64,000 bases of DNA from Biomphalaria glabrata. Lineage: Eukaryota; Mollusca; Gastropoda; Planorbidae. Under the pieces are notes generated by a model that saw only the letters and a list, made by a program, of their open reading frames with translations, was not told the origin of the DNA and made no database searches. Below are positions 23,401-34,865 of the stretch, piece after piece. Every line of letters starts with the position of its first letter. Position 1 is the first letter of the stretch. The stretch is taken from NCBI RefSeq assembly GCF_947242115.1, contig NC_074720.1, positions 14,287,145-14,351,144 on the forward strand. Reading direction: 5' to 3'. Position numbers and translations under genes: made by a program.

Positions 23401-23784
23401 GTCTATGTGTTTCTTAACATTTTACAATTTAAAAAATGTTATGTTCGCCACTCACTTGATCAGATAAGATATGTTTAGGGGAACGCCTTAAGCTTACTCA
23501 GAGTTAACCGGGGCGAAGCTCAGGGTGCCAAGCGTTTTTCTACATTTTTGAGCTTCTACAATGTATTATTTTTCTCATAATAGGAAGCGTACAATTCCAA
23601 TAGAATGAAATTAAGAAAGTTTGAGACATATTGATACTAAACTGAGAGACATTCGAAGGTAGTAGCCTAATTTTATTTTTAAAAGTTGCATTTTTTTAAA
23701 ATGCATTTTCCGGCTTGGGTGTCACCCTCTGGTGGGTGTCACCCGGTGCAGCCCGCACCCCCTAGTAACTCGACTGCCATTTGA

Positions 23785-24351
23785 CTATAACCTATAAAAG
23801 ACATCTAAATAGGCCTATAAAGAGCTATAGCTTGTGGACTATACTTTTATAAGTTTATTCTATAGATATAAATCTAAATCAGTACATGAAAATAGTATTT
23901 TTACCAAGTCACTCACTAAGTGACATAGGCCTACTAGATCTAGATTCTAGAAAAAAATTTTGCTGTTACTGGCGTGCTAAGGCCTACCCGAGTTCCAGCT
24001 TTTTGTAGTGTTAAGAAAGACGTAATCTGTAGTGGGCCTTATTGTTTACGTAAAAACGCCGAGAGATAGTACGTCACTCAGAAGAAATTAGATGTCGTTA
24101 GAAAGTAGACACTAGAATCGCATTTGTCCATCAGCAATAATACGGAGACTTCATTTTATTCGAGAATTTAAATCTCCTCTTTATTTTAGTATTAACGTAC
24201 GTTAGCCGACATCTTGAATACAAAATCTATATTATTAAATAAAAACATGACAACAGAACGCAATGTTGATTTATAGTAACGTCTGTAATCTATGAGATTA
24301 ACGAATTTATAAATCACTAGTCGACCCACTGCGTAGCATACGCCGTTATTT
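23785..24351. other. No gene recognised
   Basis: AT-rich flank between two DNA transposons, with some AGATCTAGATTCTAG palindromes near 23930-23950. Confidence 0.4.
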
Positions 24352-26400
24352 TGCAGGGCCGGCCTTAGACCAATGCAACCTATGCTACCGCAGTGGGCCC
24401 CGCACTTTTAAAGGACCCTCGCTAATTCTAGGAGTAAATTATTAAATTAAACCATTTTATAACTTATAACAGAATTCCCGCAGCTTTCTGTCGATTTACC
24501 AGGAGCTCCTGGAAATCTCCTGAAATTGCAAAATATACGAAAAAGTCATGGACATCTCCGAAAATTATTAATATCTTTTGAAAACTAAAAAAAAAAATCA
24601 TGAAATATATAGACAAAAATTGTCATTTTGGGGTGTCATTCAAAATGGAAATCGCCAATCCTACGCGCGATGAAAAAAAAAGGCATTATACATTACCCGT
24701 GATTAAATGTTTCAATCTATCTTTGAGAATTGTTGACCTCAAGTAATTCTTCATTAGTTTGAGGTGCGAGAAGCTTCTTTCACCAGATTACACAATTACG
24801 GCTAATGCATAATTTAGTTACGTTATTAAAAACAAGATCTATTCACAGTTAAAATAGTACAGGTAGTGAAAATTTAATAATTTAGTAATAATCTTTTGTG
24901 AATATTATATGTTCACAATTTCAAAAATCAAATCTTCGTCAGCAATCCCACCTCCCGGACAAAGCCCGGTACCTTCCCAGGGTCGACACTATCGAACAGT
25001 GTTTTAAAGTTGTAGTCCACGACTCACAGCCGTACAGTAACGTGCTCCAATATAAAACAATGATATCTTAAGTCTCAGGTAAACTGGTCTTTGTAAAATA
25101 ATTGTTTGGCTAACTCTTGCGTTACAAAAAGCTTCAAAATCCAAACCAGAGACTACACCTCGCACTGAAGCTCACAATCCACGTACAGCTATCGAGATTT
25201 TCCAGGATGTCACGACAGCTTTGATTATAGTTCAGTAACAAAACAAAATGTATCACTTCCAAATGTTTTTTTTTTAATATTATTTTGCGAATAATTTTTT
25301 TTTCGGCGGTGATCCTCAAGGTCTTAATTTAAATATGTTGGGTATCTTATCTTTTCAAGAACAAATCGGTTGTATTTGCATATATATATATATATATGCT
25401 GTAAGCGCGATTATGCTTAGGGTTTACTGGGAGTTAGGGTTAGGAAAAAAATCGCCCCCTCCGACTTCAAAGTGGGTGTTGATCCAGTAAAAAAAATTTT
25501 TTTTTTGTTTCACATAATTGAAGAAAGTTAAAAACCAATTTGATGAGACTACCACTGACTACTTTAAACTTGTAAAGAGAAAATTTAAGATGCAGTGAAG
25601 CCTTTCAAAATCAACGCATTTTACCGAACTATCGATGTCATTGTTTCTCAATTAATTGACAGATCTCATGGGCATTAAATAGTCAATATTTTAAGGCGTT
25701 CATTTACGTCGTTTCATTTTAAGTGCAAACGATGATGCCTACATGCGTCTTGTCTCCTCTGACACAGATGATATTGCCATAGAATATTATTCAGAGATGC
25801 AATCCTTGAAAAAGACTTCCTATAAACACATATAAAGTCTGTGTTCAGTACTAGATTTTGTTGTTTTATGTATCATATACAAATACATTTTATCGTCAAT
25901 TTTTCATTGTCACAGCATTCATGTTATTTCTGGCTTTGTCACAGATTGTTCAGCTGAGCTGTTATTCTCGAAGCTGTAACTGATAAAAAATGATTTAAGA
26001 ATTTCTATAACACATGGCATGTTGGCTTCACTTTGTGTGTTTTTTTTTCTTTCTCTGAGCGAAAAACTGTCGGGTTTTCATTAATTAAGTCTGTATAATA
26101 GAAAAAATTACACATAAAACATTTGTTTTTTCATTTGAAACGCTTCAAGTCGTTTAATTCTGTTCAGAAGTTGCAAAAAAAAATAATTGCAATTTAAGAC
26201 ACCATTATTTGATGGAGTCCTAACTGATTAAATTTAATGATATTATTACTTATAAAAAGGAGTAATACTTGCAATGGAATGTCGTTTTCTAAATACATTC
26301 AGATTACTCGAGTTTTTGTCACACACTAAATTAGTCTTATTGAGGGTGAGGGGGCCCACCTAGATATTCTTGAACCCACGGCTCTCTTGCTACGCCACTG
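24352..26400 (+). mobile_element. Decayed hAT transposon with transposase C-terminal remnant
   Basis: The left end CAGGGCCGGCCTTAGACC and the right end (inverse: CAGTGGCGTAGCAAGAGAGC) both have hAT character, but they do not match beyond the first few bases, so they may belong to two overlapping elements. Between 25540 and 26030 the plus strand keeps transposase pieces: SANDDAYMRLVSSDTDD, EMQSLKK, and CSAELLFSKL followed by LIKNDLR. The last corresponds to the SAERSFSKLKLIKNYLR dimerisation motif of ZMYM/TTF-type hAT transposases. Stops are frequent. A LINE 3' end is inserted at 24.83-25.01 kb. Confidence 0.6.
24830..25010 (-). mobile_element. LINE 3' end, same family as at 34.87 kb
   Basis: Blocks ATCTATTCACAGTTAAAATA, CCTCCCGGACAAAGCCCGGT and ACCTTCCCAGGGTCGACACT are shared with 34970-35130. 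In the 34.87-kb copy these encode, on the minus strand, the C-terminus of the LINE protein and its 3' untranslated region. This copy is shorter and 5'-truncated, and it sits within the decayed hAT. Confidence 0.75.
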
Positions 26401-26472
26401 ATCACAGCATCATACCCATCAACACTGACACATTAAAGTCTCCCTTCCTTAAACCATTAACACCAAACAAAG

Positions 26473-27090
26473 TCAAATGTTTTGAGTAGAAGCTATTATG
26501 ACACCAATAGCTAGCATTACCCACCGTTCATTTGTTCCCAGAGGGCTTCCTAACCAAGAGGGCTTTCTAACAGCGTTTATCACGACTTGGAAATCTTTTC
26601 GATTCTTAGAACACGACCAATCGCTTCTTACTGCGTTCATGCCACAATTTTTTTGGAGTTGGCTTACCACATCATATTTTACTCCACGGAAGTTGCTATA
26701 GCGGATATCTTTATCGTTAAATTCATCACCAACAAAGTAAACCTGAAGAAACGTGTACGAAGATGACTTCAGGTCTAGCATTAGACTCCGTATCCGGTGG
26801 TATACCTACTGTTAAACAATTAACGTTGGTAGGACGTTGTCTTCTTTCAATTCTAGAGCTCCAAACGACGTCATTTTAAAGCATCCGTTTTACTTTCGGG
26901 TACCGTAGCAGAAAGAAAATGCTCTGACAACGGATGTTAGTGGGTAAGAAGGCTTTTGTGGGTTCAGAGTAAGGTTCTAGAGCATGGAGCTGGATTTTGC
27001 TGTCACCACAACACATTCTGGGGGCTTCTTCCTTCCACTTCAGGACACAGCGCCAGACACAGGGGAAACCGAGATTAAAAACCAACAGCT
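26473..27090 (-). mobile_element. Helitron Rep/helicase N-terminal fragment
   Basis: On the minus strand, 26876-27085 reads CVLKWKEEAPRMCCGDSKIQ then LHALEPYSEPTKAFL. This is the start of Helitron helicase-like proteins (a CxxCxALKWKxE...MCC.GKVxLPxL.PxPEPLK pattern). It continues in another frame as NAFKMTSFGA and then FLQVYFVGDEFNDKDIR and GVKYDVVSQLQ, also typical of the helitron-like N-terminal domain. There are frame breaks between the parts, and no Rep HUH motif or helicase domain is present. It is a truncated, inactive copy. The 102-codon open stretch at 26473-26781 is part of it and not a host exon, although it carries splice-like sequences. Confidence 0.75.
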
Positions 27091-27704
27091 TTATTTTTGG
27101 AAGTCAATCTGACAGTCATATTTGAAGCCAGGGAAAGATTTGATAGTCCAATGAGATATAGCTGCTGCCTGATTCACACTGCTTTTTTTTTCCCCAGATA
27201 TTTTTCAATAGAAGTAATGTGTATTTCTGAGTTACTATAAATATATTTTCAACAGCTTTTTTTCAGTTTTTTTTTAAATCACGAGTATATTAGAAAGAAG
27301 CATTCTTCAATTATATCTTTAAAATGAATCTAAAAAACTTTGTTATATGATTCTTAGAGGGTCTGCTTGAACAAAAGAGTTGAGGCTGTAAAAACATTGA
27401 ACTGAATGAATTAGCATTAGGGAGGAAGAGAACGGTAAGAAGCGCCTGGCAAAAGCTTGGTAATAGTACAATATTGACTTTGATTTATTGAATATGAATG
27501 TGTTAATTATTTGGGAGCCCCGAATAGTCAAGTTCTTTGAGAAAGTTATGTCGCGTGGTGCAGTTTGCCGAGATCCTGGATATTGAGTCATACAATATTT
27601 TAAATGTAAAAAAAAAAACAACAAAAAAAACAACAACAACAACGGAGCAATAAAAGTTTATACATGACAAAATAATAAAACATTGAATGGGTTTATTGTG
27701 TGTT
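27091..27704. other. No gene recognised
   Basis: AT-rich with a CAACAACAACAAC run near 27620-27640. Nothing coding recognised. Confidence 0.4.
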
Positions 27705-28890
27705 TATAATAAGACGATAACAAGTTGGATGCCGTAAATGAATTCTGCTCTCTGGGAGCCACAATTCAAGATGACATGCCTATAGTAGAGGAGAAAAAAA
27801 AACGCATAGGGAAGGCTGCCTCGACCTTTGCTAGACTCAGGTAAAGAGTTTTGAGAAAAACAGAAGCTCACTAAAGTGACCAAAATAGAAGTCTACAAGG
27901 CATGTGTTATGAGTATGCTACTGTATGGCAGTGAATCGTACCAGTTTACCACCTACGCAAAGCAAGAGAGAAAACTAAACTCATTCCATGTGCCCCAGAA
28001 GAAATGAAGAAACTAATAATAAATAAAATAAATGAGAAATGGACAAGCTCTCATCTCATCCAAATCACAAGAAAGATGATGCTTATTATAAGCTATCCCG
28101 ACAAGATCAACGTCAATCTTTTGACTCAGGACCGGACACAACAGAATGTATGTACCGGCAGCTCAAAATTGGAACCAGTGAAATCTGCCCATGTGGAATG
28201 TCACCAGAAAATGCCGACCATGTCAAGACATCCCAATAGAAAGAACACTATATGGAGAGCTCCCTGATTTTGAAACCACTGCGCAGTACATCTCATGTAT
28301 TGGTCTAATCATCTGAACGCTTCAACATAAAAATGAGAACGAAGAAGAATTCCATGCGCGATGTCTCCGAAGGATCTTGAAAAATCACATGGAAAGAAAG
28401 AGTGTGCAATACTGAGATCCTTACGCAAACATGTATTCCCAGCATCTTTACAGTCCTCAGCCAACGTCGCATGCGCTCGCTTGGACATGTTCGCCGGATG
28501 GAAGACAATCGCATCCCGAAAGTCATTCTCTACGAACTACTCGCGACTGGCTCAAGAAAAACTGGTCACCCCCACCTCCGTTACACGGATGTAATAAAAG
28601 GGGACCTCAAATCAGTGAACATCGATACGGACCATTGGGAAGACAGCTCTAGACCGCACTAGATGGAGAGAGACAGTGACCAAGAAAGCTATGAACGCGA
28701 AAAAAAAAGTCAGCTCTGGAAGAAAAGCGTGCCATGCGAAAAATGGCCAGCTCCTCTACCACCAAAGCGAAAGCCACCCCTGCGAAATTTGTGGACGGGA
28801 GTGTCACTCTACGACTGAAGGAGGCCAACAACAAAAAAAGTATATAATGAAATGGAAGACTATCCGAGCCAATTATAACAAGCTTTTTTA
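27705..28890 (+). mobile_element. LINE C-terminal portion, interrupted by a second LINE
   Basis: Frames read NEFCSLGATIQDD and then GKAASTFARLR before the insertion. After it come SQRRMRSLGHVRRMEDNRIP, GHPHLRYTDVIKGDLK and HPCEICGRECHST. These are, in order, the FxYLGSxI motif, the thumb/connection region, the RRLRWxGHVxRM segment, and the C-terminal zinc-knuckle (CxxCGRxCHSxxGL) of a LINE family common in molluscs. Frameshifts and stops are present. The same family contributes the piece at 61.67 kb. The reverse-transcriptase core is missing, so the copy is 5'-truncated. Confidence 0.8.
27994..28348 (+). mobile_element. Nested insertion: 3' end of a different LINE
   Basis: The insertion is 355 bp and is bracketed by ATTCCATGTGC (27983-27993) and ATTCCATGCGC (28349-28359), an 11-bp duplication with one difference. 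It reads SHPNHKKDDAYYKLSRQDQ then CPCGMSPENADH, the C-terminal CxCG...EDxxH segment of a second LINE type. It ends in a GAACGAAGAAGAA tail. The host LINE frame resumes after it. Confidence 0.75.
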
Positions 28891-28891
28891 G

Positions 28892-29195
28892 TTGCCTCCC
28901 CTTGAAATTTATTACGCCACAAGTTTCTGGCCGATGAGTGAGGCGGGGAAGGCACTCGTTGCCAGTAGGACGAGAAGGGGGGTGGGTGGTGGCACCTTAA
29001 CTGTATCACGCAAAAATCAGGTCGCCAGCCGACGTCGAGCAGTAAACCAAAGGGGAGAATCTCTCCATCCCCTGCAACTGAAGGGCCCCGTTCGTCTAAG
29101 GAAGGGGGGGGGGGTTGGAATGGGCCCCGGACTGCCCAGGAAATTAAAAAAAAAAGACCCGCACAACTATCCGGTACCCCATGAGGGTGCCTAAC
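28892..29195. repeat. GC-rich segment, probably part of a repeat
   Basis: Its base composition is unlike its neighbours, with many G/C runs (a G run at 29105-29114) and GTTGCCAGTAGGACGAGAAG. It lies between the LINE and the last codons of the zinc-finger gene. It has an open frame of 100 codons on the plus strand but no recognisable domain. It is probably an untranslated end of a transposon. Confidence 0.35.
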
Positions 29196-32100
29196 TCAGG
29201 CCGGACCTGAGCTGGTAGCTTTGCTGGCTGGGTTAAGATTTTGTCTGGTGTGCGAGACCTTGTGTTTTCTGAAATTCTTAGGGTCAGAAAACCTTTTCTC
29301 ACATATTTGACATTTATATGGTTTTTCCCCAGTATGACATCTTAGATGAATTTTTAAGTTAGAAGGCTGAGAAAATTCTTTCTGACAAATTTGGCATTTA
29401 AATGGCTTTTCCCCAGTATGAGATCTTTGATGAGATTTTAATAGGGTCCTACGAGAATATTCTTTCTGACATATTTCACATTTAAATGGTTTAATTTTTG
29501 CATGTAAAAATATATGTCTTTTCAAAGTACTAGAATCAACAAAATGTTTCTGACATATTTCACATTGAAAAGGTTTCAGACCAGTATGTAAAAGCTTGTG
29601 TTTTCTGAGATAACTAGAATCACAAAATTCTTTCTGACATAGTTCACACTGAAATAGTTTTCTACAGTGAGATCTTGTGTGCCATTTTAAATGGGAAGGA
29701 TGAGAAAATTCTTTCTGACATATTTGGCACTGAAATGGTTTTACCCCAGTATGTGATAAAATATGGCATTTCAGATTGATATAAGCATAATATTTTTTTT
29801 TACACATTTCACATTCAAATGGCTTTTCCCCTGTATGAGTTGAGAGATGACCTTTTAAATTAGAAAAAATTAAAAATCCTTTTTGACACATTTCACATTT
29901 AAATTGTCTTCCCTTGGTATGTGATCGTTGATGACATTTTAAACTTGAAGAGTGAGAGAATTCTTTCGGACATAATTCACATTTAAATGGCTTTTCCCAA
30001 GCATGATTTCTTAGATGAGATTTTAAATGAGTTAAATAAACAAATTCTTTTTGACACGTTTCACATTTAAATTGTTTTACCCCAGTATGTGATTGCTGAT
30101 GAAACTTTAAGGCAGAAGAGTAAGAGAATACTTTCTGACAAATGTCACATTTAAATCGCTTTTTTTTATTATGACATACCGGTATTTGATGTTTTTGTAA
30201 ACAAGAAAGCTGTGAAAATTGTTTCTTACATATTTGACATTCAAAAGGTTTTCCCTCAGTGTGACTTAACATATGTTTTTTTAAATATAATAAAGAAGAA
30301 TATTTTTTTTCACATACTTCACATTGAAAGGACTTTTTCAGATTGTGAGATCTTTGATGACGATTTAACTGTGAAGCATTACAAAATTGTTTAGCACAAG
30401 TTTGACATTTAAATTGTTTCTTACTAAATTTACCAGAATGAACAAACTGTTGTGCTTTTGAATTCGATGTACAAGACAACATCTCTTTTGTGCATATTTG
30501 ACTATTAAATGATTTCTCATTAGAAGGTGTCCCATGGTGGATTTGCAAAGCAAAATCCTTTGAAAATGTTTTTTGTTGTTCTTCTTGACCTTTTAATATT
30601 CTTTTCTTGTCCTGACTGAGGTGTCGATGTTCTTTTATTTTTGAAACATTGTTTTCTTCGATCTTCTTCTTCTTCTCTTGTTTCAAGACTTTTTCCTAAA
30701 AAAAAATATACTTCATTAAACAACTAAATACATAAATCTCTATTTCAATTTCAAATTGAACAGTTTTTAAACACACATGCAACATTGCTTTAAAGCCTTT
30801 CAGCGTAATCCAGCTTGCCCCCAAATCAGAGAACGCTACACTAATGCCAAAGGAGAGGTCCAGCGGAATCTGAGACTCATGAAGGAGATGGTATAACAAA
30901 AAAGCAGAAGCAATCCAGTCCTATGCTAACAGTAAAAATGCAAAATTGTTTTCAATTCAATCAAAGCTTTTTATGATCCTCAGCAAAATGGCTCATCCCC
31001 CATATTCAGTGCTGATGGAAACAAACTTCTCACAGACTGGGAGGATATACTTGTTCCCTGGACTGAACACTTCAGTGCCATCCTTTCCTGTCCATCAAGC
31101 ATTAGCGCCAAAGTCATTGCACACCTGGAACAAGTCACAATAAACCATTCACTCGCTAACCCTCCCCAGCTCAATGGAGTAATGACTGCAATATCCAACC
31201 TCTCAACTCAATTAAGGAATATTTATACATCCTCTTTTTCAGATGCCACACTTCAAGAAAAGATAAAGAAATTAGAAAATTATTTAAAACAAAGTATGAT
31301 TTGGAAAGTATGAGTATGATTTTTTTTACTAAGCCCACTACAAACAAACATGCTCAACTACTTCAAATGCTTTTCACAAGTATTAACCCATTCAAAGCTG
31401 TCTTTGTTGAACTTTTCTAAGAGAAAGTCTGGTACCAGTATAGGCTAAAGGAAAATGAATTTTGGAAGTTTAGAATGCAGGATAACACTTGGCACAGGAG
31501 CTATCAGACCCTCCTAGATGGATAAGTAAGAGACACCAACTGATTTTTTGGGGGGTTTAGATAAAAGCAACAATTAAAAGTTTGCATTCTTCTTATTGGA
31601 AAAAAACAATTTTGATGTTAAAAGTGAGAAAAAGAGATATAAATATACATTTTCAAATATTTTTTTAAATGTTGCATCAATTGGTTATTATTTGGTTACA
31701 GTAACTACTACTCAATTCAAACAATTTAGCACTAATTGCAAACAATATTATTTTTTTGAAATAATTATTTGTTGAATGCCAGGTATGTAATGGGGCATAT
31801 CATCATAATAGTGTGATTTTATATTTATTAATGAAATATGATGGGGAATTTTTTTTTCTAAAATTGAGCATGCATCATTAGTGTGTGTTTCAATACATTC
31901 CTTAATACTTTGTTTAAAATATTGTGTTGGTAAAAGCAACTTCTACATACCTAAAGACTTTTCAACATTTGTTGTCATTAGTTGTCAATGAGAGAAAATC
32001 AAATCGAATCAAATAAAGTTTCTAATTTTTATTTGCTTAATGTTGCTAATTTGTTAATTATCAACTGCAGGAACACAGAAGATGAATAAATTCATTTTGA

Positions 32101-33187
32101 AATTGTGGTGAATTTGTTTCGGTGACATTTAAAAATAATTTAATATTAACAGGAGGCATGGTGGCTGAGTGGTTAAGTGCTTGGCTTTCAAAGTGGGATC
32201 TGGGGTTCAAATCCTTGTAATGACTGAGATTTTTACTTTAGGAATCTTTAGGGCCCCTCTGAGTCCACAGAGGTCTAATTCGTACCTGAAATTAGATGGG
32301 GAAAAAAGTAAAGGAGGTTGGTCGCATGATACTCTCACTAACCATGGGCCACAGAAACAGATGACCTTTAAGACTAAGACTGTTTTATTGATCTTTATGA
32401 AAATTTGTTGTGATTACAAGGACTCTTTTCTCATATAAAGACACAAGGTCTGAAAGAGGAAACTTCTCAATTTCAGGATATATAGATATAAAGTTTGATT
32501 TGGTGTTCCATCTTTGAAAGCTAATTAAAAAAGGGTCATAAATAATTAGACTTTATTCAGCATGATTTTGATTAAAAAACTTTTCCGGCCTCTGCCTCAT
32601 CAACTCTGAATGACCGAAGATAAACTCAAAGCTAAGGAAATCTTAAACAATCAAATTCTAGAAAAATGAATTTAACTTAACAATTTAATATTCATAAAAT
32701 TGAAAATCTATATCATTAAACTGTATAAAAAGGCTTACCTGACACTGACTTCCTACATTTATATCACAAGTATGACTTTTGTTAATAATGTGCTCTGGGG
32801 GCCTAATTGATATAATTTCTTGATTTGTATCTCTTGATAACTTAGGAGTATATTGTTTTGATGGTTGTGTTAAAAATTTTTCAGCTATTTCTTCATTTTC
32901 AATGTTCATTTTATTTCCCAGTTGAAGAGTGAAGTCTTCTTTTGTATCTGTTACTAATTTTTGAGTTTGTTCAGGTGATGGTTCCATCAACAAAACAGTT
33001 TCGTCTATTTCTTCAGTTTCAATTTTTATTTCTTTTTTCAGTTGAAATGTAAAGAATTTGTTTGAATCTGTTGTTATTTCAAGAGTTTGTTCTTCCGATG
33101 GTTGTGTTAGCAATACAGTTTCATCTATTTCTTCCTTTTTACTTTTATTCTAGGATCATGAGGAAAGTCTCGCTCTACCTTGATCAT
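29196..33187 (-). CDS. C2H2 zinc-finger protein with acidic N-terminal repeats, 14 fingers (two coding exons, frameshift in the first)
   Basis: Probable nuclear DNA-binding protein. Exon B (29196-30695) starts after an acceptor (TTTTTAG|GAAAAAG) and encodes a basic linker followed by 14 C2H2 fingers, from FKCQTC to [15 protein letters not shown]-type linkers are irregular in the first half (NLKKS, AWEKP, TKGRQ), and finger 3 has a longer His spacing (HQIPVCH). Exon A (32739-33204) ends at a donor (CAG|GTAAGC) in the phase matching exon B. From the ATG at 33187 it reads [17 protein letters not shown] and then falls out of frame at an A-run (33136-33140 on the plus strand). One extra base restores the paralogue-like frame, which holds three acidic repeats ([10 protein letters not shown] etc.). 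Either this is a sequence error or the N-terminus is lost, with a later ATG at MEPSPEQ. The intron holds a LINE piece and a SINE. The last 16 residues after the final finger have no counterpart in the 22-finger gene. Confidence 0.8.
30790..31205 (+). mobile_element. LINE fragment in the zinc-finger gene intron, antisense
   Basis: One plus-strand frame reads [16 protein letters not shown] then [13 protein letters not shown], and further [20 protein letters not shown] and [15 protein letters not shown]. This is the linker between endonuclease and reverse transcriptase of non-LTR elements (WxEHFxxLLNxP...). Stops and frame changes occur. Both ends are truncated. Confidence 0.75.
31206..32152. 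other. Intron sequence without recognised features
   Basis: AT-rich intron of the 14-finger zinc-finger gene. No further repeats or exons recognised. Confidence 0.45.
32153..32440 (+). mobile_element. SINE family A in the zinc-finger gene intron
   Basis: A box GGTGGCTGAGTGGTTAAGTG and B box GGGTTCAAATCCTTG. Then come GACTGAGATTTTTACTTTAG, the CTGAGTCCACAGAGG middle segment that gave rise to the 19-bp minisatellite elsewhere, AGGAGGTTGGTCGC, and CAGAAACAGATGACC. This copy is antisense to the gene. Confidence 0.85.
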
Positions 33188-33464
33188 TTTTAATTATGAT
33201 GTTCCTGAAAAAAAAAGAAGTTAAAAATGCATTCAAAATTATGTAACATTAATTCTGTTAAAACTATAAACTATTATAATATTAAAGTTATGCTTAAAAA
33301 CTTAATAAGAATTCAATCAATGGTCTAAACTCTACTGAAACCTGTTTTAGAATAACAGTTTTGGCCCGCCCCACAAAGTTTGTACTATTTTAAATTATTT
33401 ACTTTTATTACTAAAATTGAAAATAGTGGCATATTTTAACGACTAGAAGAGTTTCTTCAGTTAC

Positions 33465-34205
33465 AGTATGATGACATTGCACTACTTGGGTCTACAAATA
33501 ATACAAGAAATGACGGAGAGCCTGGATAGAGAGGCACCCAAAATTGGGCTCTAAATAAACTTGGATAAAACTTAAATTGTTCGAGTATGATACAAGGCAA
33601 AGAGTACCCCTATCAGACTTCGCGAGTCAAGAGCTTGAAGAGATAGATAAGTTTACATACCAAGGCAGTAATATGGCAAACGATGGGGATAACTACCATG
33701 ACATAGCATGCCAAATAGGAAAGGCAGGGAGCATTTTCTAAAGGCTGTGGCCTATTAGGACTAGCCAAGTTATTAGACTTGAGACAAAAATGTACCTACT
33801 TAACACATTCGTCATCCCAACAGCAGCGTTTGTATGCAAGACATGGAAGTCACCTGTCGAATTCCAGAAATGACTAAACGTGGCTCAGCAAAAGACAGAT
33901 TTTAGGAGTCAGTTACAGAGATCGGGTTATAAACAAAGAAATCCTATGGCGAATGGAACTTGACCACTTAATGAGGTTGTGACTGAATTACCCATACCAA
34001 GAGTTGCAATGACATGGAGGCAAATACAAGGAAAGCACAAGTAGGGATGTTATCATATAACTTGGTGCCACACTTTCATGAAGAAACTCAGAGCAGTGGA
34101 CACCAGGTGGAAGAGGCTTCAGACATTGCCAGTGACAGATCTTTAAGGACACAACTTGCTGCCCAATGTGCCAAATGGCATGGGAGGATCTAAGTCTAAG
34201 TAAGT
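33465..34205 (+). mobile_element. LINE fragment, decayed reverse transcriptase and C-terminus
   Basis: Broken frames read YDDIALLGSTN (active-site region), NLDKT, then VTEIGL, and near the end RSLRTQLAAQCAKWHGRI. The last resembles the C-terminal end of the LINE type whose relic is at 22.66 kb. It lies just upstream of the 14-finger gene, and its end is followed within 15 bp by an hAT-like right end. Confidence 0.65.
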
Positions 34206-34212
34206 AGGTTAT

Positions 34213-34257
34213 CACTAAACTATATAAGGGTGCAGCCCGCACTCCCTAGTGACACCA
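34213..34257. mobile_element. Isolated right end of the hAT-like family
   Basis: GGGTGCAGCCCGCACTCCCT followed by AGTGACACCAGTG matches the right end of the 4.87-kb element at 23.74-23.78 kb. No matching left end is seen nearby. Confidence 0.55.
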
Positions 34258-34264
34258 GTGCCTA

Positions 34265-34865
34265 GATCTAGACATATAAATTTAAGCCATAGAAATATTT
34301 TTACAAATTGTTTTTCTTTAGCTTTCTCAATGTCGGTATCAGTGTATGATAGTGTATCAATATAATAGACTCTTCTCTCTGGTCTCTAGACACTAGCCGG
34401 AGTCAACTCTAGAGGTTTATCCAATACTGTCTCCTATAGTTGATAGATCTAGACCTAGAATTTAGTAACTAGTTCTAGTAGTGCTGGCTCAGTGACAGTA
34501 TAGTAGTATTAATAATATTAATAATATTACTAGGATTAAACTAGGATTATGTTGATTTGTAGGACAGATCTATTCTATTATTAGTGTAGATCTAAGTATT
34601 ATTACTATTATTATATAGAGTAGTTTATGCTAATCGGACACTTATAGGCCAAAATTTCAAAGTTTGACTTTTACAGCGCATTATTTGACAATGGTTCGAC
34701 ATAGAAAAGAAAATGTATCAAAATCTTTTTTTGGTTTAAGAAGAATAAGGATGACTACTTATATTTGTACCCCTAACCTATATTTGTTATTATGTTTAAG
34801 GTCAAAGAGGCCATGTGTTTTCATTTAATTCAGATTTTTTTTATTTTTTTTAATTTTTGATTTGA
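34265..34865. other. No gene recognised
   Basis: AT-rich, with scattered CTAGA palindromes and an ATTAATAATATTAATAATAT stretch near 34500. Confidence 0.4.

Larger units (their letters stand above)
18907..23776. mobile_element. hAT-like element with 8-bp duplication, 4.87 kb, composite interior
   Basis: The flanks are a perfect 8-bp duplication, CCATTTGA, at 18899-18906 and 23777-23784. The left end CAGTGGCGTCACTAGGG and right end (inverse: CAGTCGAGTTACTAGGGGGT) form imperfect inverted repeats. Both are followed by GGTGTCACCC-type blocks. CAG ends and an 8-bp duplication point to hAT. No transposase is visible. The interior holds a hairpin-ended repeat, a foldback, a ~150-bp tandem array, a family B SINE and a LINE fragment. 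Isolated right ends of the same family occur at 34.2 and 39.1 kb. Confidence 0.75.

Noticed and set aside
26498-26701. Open frame on the plus strand
   Set aside because: It is antisense to the Helitron fragment and shows no similarity of its own.
28892-29194. 100-codon plus-strand open frame in the GC-rich segment
   Set aside because: It has no domain and a biased composition, and it sits between a LINE and a gene end. It is probably chance openness in GC-rich repeat DNA.
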